Part shown: one piece after another, positions 1 to 6,188 of the stretch
Layout of the letters: each line of letters opens with the position of its first letter
Position numbering within the stretch: position 1 is the first letter of the stretch
Origin: an uncultured Clostridium sp.
GTDB lineage: Bacteria > Bacillota > Clostridia > Lachnospirales > Lachnospiraceae
Length of the DNA stretch: 8,430 nt
Assembly (NCBI GenBank): GCA_937902905.1
Contig: CALELW010000190.1
Location: 1 to 8,430 of the forward strand
Reading direction: 5' to 3'
Program-made: the position numbers and the translations under genes
Notes under the pieces: model-generated
Databases searched by the model: none
Seen by the model: the letters and a program-made list of their open reading frames with translations, nothing else
Told to the model about the DNA's origin: nothing

Positions 1-437
1 TCTTTTTATCCCTTTCTTACGAGGGTAAGAAGTGGGACAGGATTCAGGTGATTCGTCTGTTCCCATTTACCGAGCCGGATTCGTTTCTTTCGATTCGGAC
101 GGTAGAAGAACGCTCCCATGAAATTGGTGTAATAAAAAATATCAAAGAGGTAGATAAGAAAACGAGAAAGATGCTTTTAGAGCAGCTAAATCTTCATTAT
201 TTTACTCCGGTGATTCAGAAGATTCTGGATATCAAGGATGAGTATGGTTATGCGTATTTTCATGTTATGACCGACCGCGGGGAGTGTCGTTTTACAATTA
301 ATATGGGAAGTAATGCAGTGGTGCGGTTAAGTGACTGCCGGCTTCTCATCACTGATTTGGACGAAAACCGGTTTGAGATACGGGATGTATTTGCTCTTTC
401 ACAGAAGGAACAAAGAAAACTGGATTTGTTCTTGTAG
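1..437 (+). CDS. DUF1854 family protein, 5'-partial (cut by left edge)
   Basis: Small, apparently cytosolic protein of the uncharacterised DUF1854 family. The frame that ends at TAG 435-437 is open right to the left edge (codons begin at base 3). The residues before the GTG at 48 read FLSLSYEGKKWDRIQ, which matches how this family runs into its conserved R-L-F-P-F-T-E-P-D segment. GTG48 is therefore an internal Val codon and the true start lies outside the window. About 145 residues are visible; the family usually has some 20-40 more at the N-terminus (from memory). Family hallmarks seen are the FPFTEPD block, an E-I-G-V-I strand, L-x-x-HYFTPVI, the KDEYGYAYFHV strand, TDRGECRF, and a C-terminal LITDLDENRFEI. 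No signal peptide or membrane segment is visible. It lies 24 bases before an ABC exporter gene, a pairing also known from cyanophycin-associated DUF1854/ABC loci in other bacteria. A role as an exporter accessory subunit is inference only; the biochemical function is unknown. Confidence 0.85.
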   Translation, partial: FLSLSYEGKKWDRIQVIRLFPFTEPDSFLSIRTVEERSHEIGVIKNIKEVDKKTRKMLLEQLNLHYFTPVIQKILDIKDEYGYAYFHVMTDRGECRFTINMGSNAVVRLSDCRLLITDLDENRFEIRDVFALSQKEQRKLDLFL

Positions 438-461
438 GATAGGAAAGTTTGAGGTAGCAGT

Positions 462-2681
462 ATGATTTTAAGATATGAACTGCCAAAAGAGGCAGAGCAG
501 GTTATTTCGCTTACGGACAATGAACGCATTTACTATGCGGTTCCAATCGATATTGATGATGCCGGAAATTTTTTAGAAGACTCCTATTTTATTGTCACAA
601 ACCGCAGACTTTTTGTTGTGGAAAAGGGCAGTATCAAACAGGAATACGATGTTTCCAAATGTTTCGATGTAAAAGCAGAAGCAAAAATCGGTGGCGGGCT
701 TTTGGTAATCAATTTTGACGGTGTGCCAAAACATATTGTCCATTATTCGGCGAGACATTTATCACGTTATGCTTATATTGCCAGAGGAATCCACATTCTG
801 GCGTCCGGCAGAGAGGAAGAGGTAGTCAGTACGGAATACGAGAAAATATGTCCGAAATGCCACCATGCGATACCGGGCACGAAATATTGTCCTCACTGCA
901 CCAAAGAGGGCGGGTTCTGGAAAGGTTTTTTGAAAATGGCGGCACCGTATAAGAGAAAGTTTGCGGGGATTATTGTGTTAATGATTCTGGCTGCCGTTGT
1001 GACACTCTTGAATCCGGAAATACAAAAGCATTTGGTGGATGATGTTTTGAAACGCGGAGAGGGTGGAATTTCAACCGCTTTTATCTGCCTTGGTATCATG
1101 TTTTTGTTAAGTGTCGGAATTGTTGTGATTAACATTTTGAAAACGTATTACTGTACCGTTTTAGGTGCGACCATTTCAAAAGATTTGCGGCAGCGGCTGT
1201 TTTCCCACATTCAGATTTTATCGCTGAATTTTATTAATGACAGGCGGCCGGGCGAATTGATGAACCGAATTGTTTTTGATACGGGAAAAATTCGGGAGTT
1301 TATGGAGCGAACTTTTTGTAATATGTTTACGGTCTGTTTTATTTTTGCCTGTGACATTATTTTTATGATGTTACTCAATGTAAAACTTGCACTGTTTGCG
1401 TTTATTTTCATTCCGGCGGCAGTATTTGTGACGTATGCGTTCCGAAAGAATATTCACAGGCGGTTTCATTTGCAGTTTAAAAAGAGCGATGAGGTAAACA
1501 GCAGTTTACAGGATGTGATATCCGGTATGCGTGTGGTGAAGTCCTATGGAAAAGAAGAGAGTGAACGGGATAAGTTTAATGCGCTCACAGATGAGTTCTG
1601 CCGCGTGCAGACAAAAAATGAAGTGTTCTGGGCGGTATTTATGCCGATGGTCAGCCTTTTGATGGGCGCCGGTGTGTTCCTTGTAATCTATTTTGGCGGA
1701 CTGGATGTGTTAGGCGGCACGATGACGACCGGTGAACTGTTACAGTTTGTAACTTATACACAACTTTTATATATGTACTTAAACTGGATGACGAATATGC
1801 CGAGGGAACTGATGAATCTGATTAGCAGTATGGAAAGAATTAATGATGTTTTGACGCAGGAACCATTTATTGAGGATGTGAAAGAGCCAATTCACCTTGA
1901 TGTGGAAGGCGAAATCCGGTTTGAGCATGCCTCGTTTGGGTACAAATCGTATCAGCCGGTTTTGGAAGATTTAAACCTTACGATAAAAAAAGGGGAAATG
2001 ATTGGTATTGTAGGCGCATCCGGAACCGGAAAGTCTACGCTTATCAATCTGATTATGCGTCTTTATGAAGTCGATGATGGTAAATTGTTAGTTGATGGGC
2101 ATAATATAAAGGAAATTCAGTCGGATTATTTTCATTCACAAATTGGTGTGGTGTTACAGGAGACATTTTTATTTTCCGGGACAATTCTTGAAAATATCCG
2201 TTTTGCCAGACCGGATGCCTCATTAGAAGAAGTGATAATGGCGGCAAAAATGGCAAATGCACATGAATTTATATCACAGACGCCGGATGGTTATAATACA
2301 TATGTGGGAGAAAAAGGGCACAGTTTGTCCGGTGGAGAGAGACAGCGGATTGCGATTGCAAGGGCAATTTTGAATGAACCAAGGCTGTTAATTTTAGATG
2401 AGGCAACGGCAAGTCTTGACACGGAGAGTGAATTTATGATACAACAAGCATTGGAGCGTTTGACCAAGGGGCGTACTACCTTTGCGATTGCGCATCGTCT
2501 TTCGACGTTAAAACATGCAGACAGACTTGTTGTAATTGACGGACATCGTGTTGCAGAAGTGGGGTCTCATGAAGAATTGATTGCAAAAAGAGGTATTTAT
2601 TATCGACTTGTAAAAGCACAGTTAGCAATGCAGGGAGACGAAAATTTACCACTAGGAGGAAAGCGTGAAGCAGTTATTTAA
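462..2681 (+). CDS. ABC exporter half-transporter (TMD-NBD) with N-terminal PH-like domain and zinc ribbon
   Basis: Type IV (B-family) ABC exporter subunit of 739 residues, about 160 longer than a plain half-transporter. Residues ~1-115 form a beta-rich region resembling bacterial PH-like domains (Y-F-I-V-T-N-R-R-L-F-V-V then a G-G-G-L-L-V-I strand). Cys130, Cys133, Cys143 and Cys146 form a CPxC...CPHC zinc ribbon. Six membrane helices fall at ~168-440. The nucleotide-binding domain shows Walker A 518-526 (Lys524), Q-loop Gln566, signature LSGGE 622-626, Walker B Asp646 with catalytic Glu647, and switch His678. All catalytic residues are canonical, so a homodimer with two active ATP sites is the simplest reading. 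ATG462 follows GAGGT (451-455) with 6-base spacing. The gene follows the DUF1854 gene by 24 bases and overlaps the next gene by 17. The PH-like call rests on pattern only. The substrate is unknown: lipid, peptide and drug export all remain possible, and homologues beside DUF1854 are known from cyanophycin-linked loci. Confidence 0.9.
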   Translation: MILRYELPKEAEQVISLTDNERIYYAVPIDIDDAGNFLEDSYFIVTNRRLFVVEKGSIKQEYDVSKCFDVKAEAKIGGGLLVINFDGVPKHIVHYSARHLSRYAYIARGIHILASGREEEVVSTEYEKICPKCHHAIPGTKYCPHCTKEGGFWKGFLKMAAPYKRKFAGIIVLMILAAVVTLLNPEIQKHLVDDVLKRGEGGISTAFICLGIMFLLSVGIVVINILKTYYCTVLGATISKDLRQRLFSHIQILSLNFINDRRPGELMNRIVFDTGKIREFMERTFCNMFTVCFIFACDIIFMMLLNVKLALFAFIFIPAAVFVTYAFRKNIHRRFHLQFKKSDEVNSSLQDVISGMRVVKSYGKEESERDKFNALTDEFCRVQTKNEVFWAVFMPMVSLLMGAGVFLVIYFGGLDVLGGTMTTGELLQFVTYTQLLYMYLNWMTNMPRELMNLISSMERINDVLTQEPFIEDVKEPIHLDVEGEIRFEHASFGYKSYQPVLEDLNLTIKKGEMIGIVGASGTGKSTLINLIMRLYEVDDGKLLVDGHNIKEIQSDYFHSQIGVVLQETFLFSGTILENIRFARPDASLEEVIMAAKMANAHEFISQTPDGYNTYVGEKGHSLSGGERQRIAIARAILNEPRLLILDEATASLDTESEFMIQQALERLTKGRTTFAIAHRLSTLKHADRLVVIDGHRVAEVGSHEELIAKRGIYYRLVKAQLAMQGDENLPLGGKREAVI
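2654..2659 (+). promoter_or_regulatory. Ribosome binding site for the GTG-started ABC gene
   Basis: A perfect AGGAGG lies five bases before GTG 2665-2667, inside the last codons of the upstream ABC gene. It settles GTG as the start of the next gene, and the resulting N-terminus (MKQLFKFLSSYKKE) fits the family. The overlap suggests translational coupling between the two genes. Confidence 0.85.
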
Positions 2682-4389
2682 GTTTTTAAGTTCATACAAA
2701 AAAGAATGTATTTTAGCGCCGTTGTTTAAATTGTTTGAGGCGACGTTAGAATTATTTGTACCGCTTGTTATGGCGGCAATTATTGACCATGGAATCGGAA
2801 GTAAAGATTATGGTTTTATTGGATGGATGGGAGGTATATTGGTTCTTTTGGCAGCGGTTGGTCTGACCGCTGCTCTTGTGGCGCAGTATTTTGCGGCGAA
2901 AGCAGCCGTGGGATTTGCCGCCGGACTCAGACAGGCGTTGTTCCGCCATATTCAGTCCTTATCGTTTGGGGATGTTGACCAGGTAGGAAGTTCCACATTG
3001 ATTACCCGTTTGACAAGTGATACGAACCAGTTGCAGGCAGCCGTTAATATGGCACTGCGTTTGTTTTTACGTTCACCGTTTGTTGTGCTCGGTGCGATGG
3101 TTATGGCATTTACGATTGATGTCAAGGCAGCACTTGTTTTTGTAGTTGTCATTCCGTTATTATCAATCGTTATTTTCGGTGTTATGTTTGTCAGCATTCC
3201 GATGTACCGCCGTGTGCAGGAGGCACTTGATAAGCTGTTAGGAAGAACCCGCGAGAATTTGTCGGGTGTCCGTGTGCAGCGTGCATTTAATAAGCAGGAG
3301 CAGGAGAAGGAAAAATTTGCAGAGGAAAATCAGGCATTAAATAAGTTCCAGATGGTAGTGGGAAGAGTTTCCGCACTTACAAACCCGATTACCTATCTGA
3401 TTATCAATGCCGGAGTAATTGCATTAATCTGGATTGGCGCACTGAAAGTAGATGCCGGTTATCTGTCTCAGGGACAGGTGGTTGCGTTAGTAAATTATAC
3501 GGCACAGATTTTGGTAGAGTTAATCAAACTGGCAAACATGATTGTTATGGTAAATAAAGCGATTGCCTGTGGCGACCGTGTGCAGGAAGTCTTTGAGAGA
3601 GAACCGGGACTTTCTACGCCGGATGAGGAGACAAAGCCGGGGGATGGCGACATTGCTGTTTCATTTGAACATGTCGGTCTTATCTATCCGGGCACCCATA
3701 CGGAATCCCTTACCGATATTCATTTTTCCGTGAAAAAGGGAGAGACCGTTGGTGTTATCGGTGGTACCGGTTCCGGAAAAACATCGTTAGTTCATTTGAT
3801 TCCGAGATTTTATGATATTACATCCGGGAAATTACTTGTTGATGGCGTGGAGGTTCATAAGCAGTCCCTTGCCTCGCTGAGAAACCGGATTGGCGTTGTG
3901 CTTCAGAAAGCCGTTTTGTTTGAGGGGACCATCCGTTCCAATTTGCAATGGGGCAAAAAGGATGCAACGGAAGAGGAAATGTGGAAGGCGCTTGAAATTG
4001 CTCAGGCAAAAGAAGTTGTTCTTGGAAAACCGGATGGACTGGATTCGGTTGTGGAGCAGGGAGGACGAAATTTCTCCGGCGGGCAGAAACAGCGTCTGAC
4101 GATTGCCAGAGCATTAGTGAGAAGACCGGAAATATTGATTATGGATGATAGTGCCTCGGCACTCGATTATGCAACGGATGCCGCTCTTAGAAAGGCAATT
4201 CGTGAAGAATTAAAAGATATGACACTTTTTATTGTTTCCCAGCGTGCGGCTTCGGTGCGGAATGCAGATAAGATTGTTGTGCTTGATGATGGTGTGATTG
4301 TAGGAATGGGAACGCATAATACGCTGATTGATTCCTGTGAGGTCTACCGGGAAATTTACGAATCCCAATACGGAAAGGGGGCAAGATAG
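2665..4389 (+). CDS. ABC exporter subunit with degenerate ATP site (heterodimer half A, TM287/BmrC type)
   Basis: Half-transporter of 574 residues with six membrane helices in the first ~310 residues and a C-terminal nucleotide-binding domain; it acts in the cytoplasmic membrane. Visible motifs are an A-loop Tyr in L-I-Y-P-G, Walker A 366-374 (Lys372), Q-loop Gln414, signature FSGGQ 470-474, and Walker B I-L-I-M-D494-D495. Two catalytic positions are altered: Asp495 stands where the catalytic Glu is expected, and Gln526 (V-S-Q-R) replaces the switch His. This is the hallmark of the degenerate-site subunit in heterodimeric exporters such as TM287/288 and BmrCD (family knowledge). Its good signature motif would complete the active site of the partner encoded 2 bases downstream. 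The start is GTG, supported by AGGAGG. Relatives are usually annotated as multidrug exporters, but this sequence does not reveal the substrate. Confidence 0.92.
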   Translation: MKQLFKFLSSYKKECILAPLFKLFEATLELFVPLVMAAIIDHGIGSKDYGFIGWMGGILVLLAAVGLTAALVAQYFAAKAAVGFAAGLRQALFRHIQSLSFGDVDQVGSSTLITRLTSDTNQLQAAVNMALRLFLRSPFVVLGAMVMAFTIDVKAALVFVVVIPLLSIVIFGVMFVSIPMYRRVQEALDKLLGRTRENLSGVRVQRAFNKQEQEKEKFAEENQALNKFQMVVGRVSALTNPITYLIINAGVIALIWIGALKVDAGYLSQGQVVALVNYTAQILVELIKLANMIVMVNKAIACGDRVQEVFEREPGLSTPDEETKPGDGDIAVSFEHVGLIYPGTHTESLTDIHFSVKKGETVGVIGGTGSGKTSLVHLIPRFYDITSGKLLVDGVEVHKQSLASLRNRIGVVLQKAVLFEGTIRSNLQWGKKDATEEEMWKALEIAQAKEVVLGKPDGLDSVVEQGGRNFSGGQKQRLTIARALVRRPEILIMDDSASALDYATDAALRKAIREELKDMTLFIVSQRAASVRNADKIVVLDDGVIVGMGTHNTLIDSCEVYREIYESQYGKGAR

Positions 4390-4391
4390 TC

Positions 4392-6125
4392 ATGACGCAG
4401 AAGGAAACGATAAAAAAGGTGCTGCATTATATCCGCCGCTACTGGTTTTTCTTAATTGTTTCTCTTGTACTGGCGCTGATTACGGTTGTGCTTACCCTTT
4501 ACGTGCCGATTCTTACCGGACAGGCAGTGGATTTGATTGTAGGAAAAGGAGAAGTTGATTTCGCCGGTGTTTATCGCATTTGTGTGAAAATTGGAATTGC
4601 TATTTTGCTTACGATGGTGGCACAGTGGGTGATGAATGTTGCCAATAACAAAATCACTTATAGTGTTGTGCGTGATATTCGTACGGATGCTTTTGAGAAA
4701 ATTCAGGTGCTTCCGCTTAGTTATATTGACAGTCATTCCTATGGTGAAATTGTGAGCCGCGTCATTGCGGATGCCGACCAGTTTGCCGATGGATTGCTGA
4801 TGGGATTTACCCAGTTGTTTACCGGCGTAATTACGATTTTAGGAACGCTTGGCTTTATGCTTAGTGTCAGTGTGCCGATTGCATTAGTCGTCGTGGTCCT
4901 GACACCGGTATCTCTGTTTGTGGCAGCGTTTATTGCGAAAAGAACATATCAGATGTTCCGTATGCAGTCAGAGACCAGAGGAGAGCAGACGGCACTGATT
5001 GAAGAAATGATTGGCAATCAGAAGGTAGTTCAGGCATTTGGACAGGAGAAAGAAGTAGGAGACCGTTTTGATGAAATTAATGACCGTCTTTCCAAGTATT
5101 CGCTTCAGGGAACCTTTTTCTCATCCATTACCAATCCGTCCACTCGTTTTGTCAATGCACTTGTGTATGCGGCAGTTGGTGTGTTTGGTGCTTTTTTCGC
5201 GATTCAGGGTGGTATTTCAGTCGGACAGCTTTCCTGTTTCTTAAGCTATGCAAACCAGTATACAAAACCGTTTAACGAAATTTCCGGTGTCGTGACAGAG
5301 CTTCAAAATGCGATTGCCTGTGCCGGACGAGTGCTTGAGTTGATTGAAGAAACACCGGAGATTCCGGATTCAGAAGATGCCATAGAACTTGGCAAGGCAG
5401 ATGGAAAAGTAGAAATTGAAGATGTTTATTTTTCCTATGAGCCGAATCAGAAATTGATTGAGCATTTTAATTTGCAGGTTAAGCCGGGTCAGCGTGTGGC
5501 AATTGTTGGTCCTACCGGCTGTGGTAAAACGACGTTAATTAATCTTTTGATGCGGTTTTATGATGTAAATTCCGGTGCAATTAAAGTAAGTGAAAAGGAT
5601 ATCCGGAAAGTGACGAGAGAGAGCCTTCGTGCTAATTATGGTATGGTGCTTCAGGAAACGTGGTTAAAGCAGGGAACCATCCGGGAAAATATCGTGATGG
5701 GGCGCGAAGATGCAACGGATGATGAAGTGTTAGCAGCGGCAAAAGCAAGCCACGCGCACAGTTTTATTAAGAGACTTCCAAACGGTTACGATACCGTGAT
5801 TGGTGAAGATGGCGGAAGTTTGTCGGCAGGACAAAAACAGTTGTTATGTATTACAAGGGTAATGCTTTGTCTGCCGCCAATGCTGATTTTGGATGAGGCA
5901 ACTTCATCCATTGATACGCGTACGGAGATGAAGATTCAGAAGGCGTTTGCTACGATGATGCAGGGAAGAACGAGTTTTCTCGTGGCACATCGTTTGTCAA
6001 CCATTCAGGAAGCGGATGTGATTCTTGTGATGCGGGATGGAAAAATCGTGGAGCAGGGAAATCATGAAGAACTGTTAGCCGCAAATGGATTTTATAAGAA
6101 ATTATTTGATGCTCAGTGGAGTTAA
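4392..6125 (+). CDS. ABC exporter subunit with catalytic ATP site (heterodimer half B, TM288/BmrD type)
   Basis: Half-transporter of 577 residues with six membrane helices at ~18-310 and a C-terminal nucleotide-binding domain. Visible motifs are an A-loop Tyr in Y-F-S-Y-E, Walker A 373-381 (Lys379), Q-loop Gln421, signature LSAGQ 477-481, Walker B L-I-L-D501 with catalytic Glu502, and switch His533. The catalytic residues are intact, but the second Gly-position of the signature is Ala (LSAGQ for LSGGQ). In TM288-like subunits the signature is also altered, and it faces the degenerate Walker site of the partner. The complementary defects with the preceding gene make a heterodimer very likely. 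The start ATG lies 2 bases after the previous stop, with a G-rich AAAGGGGG (4374-4381) as probable ribosome binding site, consistent with coupled translation and near 1:1 output. It is the last gene of the run and is followed by a strong terminator. The substrate is unknown. Confidence 0.93.
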   Translation: MTQKETIKKVLHYIRRYWFFLIVSLVLALITVVLTLYVPILTGQAVDLIVGKGEVDFAGVYRICVKIGIAILLTMVAQWVMNVANNKITYSVVRDIRTDAFEKIQVLPLSYIDSHSYGEIVSRVIADADQFADGLLMGFTQLFTGVITILGTLGFMLSVSVPIALVVVVLTPVSLFVAAFIAKRTYQMFRMQSETRGEQTALIEEMIGNQKVVQAFGQEKEVGDRFDEINDRLSKYSLQGTFFSSITNPSTRFVNALVYAAVGVFGAFFAIQGGISVGQLSCFLSYANQYTKPFNEISGVVTELQNAIACAGRVLELIEETPEIPDSEDAIELGKADGKVEIEDVYFSYEPNQKLIEHFNLQVKPGQRVAIVGPTGCGKTTLINLLMRFYDVNSGAIKVSEKDIRKVTRESLRANYGMVLQETWLKQGTIRENIVMGREDATDDEVLAAAKASHAHSFIKRLPNGYDTVIGEDGGSLSAGQKQLLCITRVMLCLPPMLILDEATSSIDTRTEMKIQKAFATMMQGRTSFLVAHRLSTIQEADVILVMRDGKIVEQGNHEELLAANGFYKKLFDAQWS

Positions 6126-6135
6126 AAGAATAAGC

Positions 6136-6182
6136 AAAAAAGGACCTGCCGTGTGGTCTACTGCGCGGCAGGTCCTTTTTTT
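6136..6182. terminator. Bidirectional intrinsic terminator between convergent genes
   Basis: A 16-base perfect inverted repeat, AAAAAAGGACCTGCCG (6136-6151) and its complement (6166-6181), encloses a 14-base loop region that can pair further through G-U pairs. The T-run at 6176-6182 serves the + strand ABC operon ending at 6125. The A-run at 6136-6141 becomes a T-run on the - strand and serves the phosphorylase gene, whose stop codon is at 6189-6191. The GC-rich core flanked by A and T tracts is classic for a shared Rho-independent terminator. The remaining bases of this short gap hold nothing else visible. Confidence 0.92.
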
Positions 6183-6188
6183 GCTTTA

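Noticed and set aside
14..31. Perfect 7-base inverted repeat TTCTTAC / GTAAGAA with a 4-base loop at the left edge.
   Set aside because: It lies inside the DUF1854 reading frame, has no T-run and is short; most likely chance within coding sequence.
260..529. Open frame on the - strand, 89 codons.
   Set aside because: It lies opposite the DUF1854 gene and the start of the ABC gene, has a low-complexity composition with no recognisable domain, and is a shadow frame.
3890..4099. Open + strand frame of 69 codons inside the second ABC gene.
   Set aside because: It sits wholly inside the nucleotide-binding domain coding region in another frame and resembles no protein.
4138..4245. Possible inactivating mutations (Glu to Asp, His to Gln) in the second ABC gene.
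   Set aside because: The frame is intact and the same substitutions are typical of the degenerate-site subunit in heterodimeric exporters, so the gene is not treated as a decaying pseudogene.
4328..4558. Open + strand frame spanning the junction of the second and third ABC genes.
   Set aside because: Both flanking genes are clearly real in their own frames with intact motifs; this frame encodes no plausible domain and is not a frameshifted fragment.
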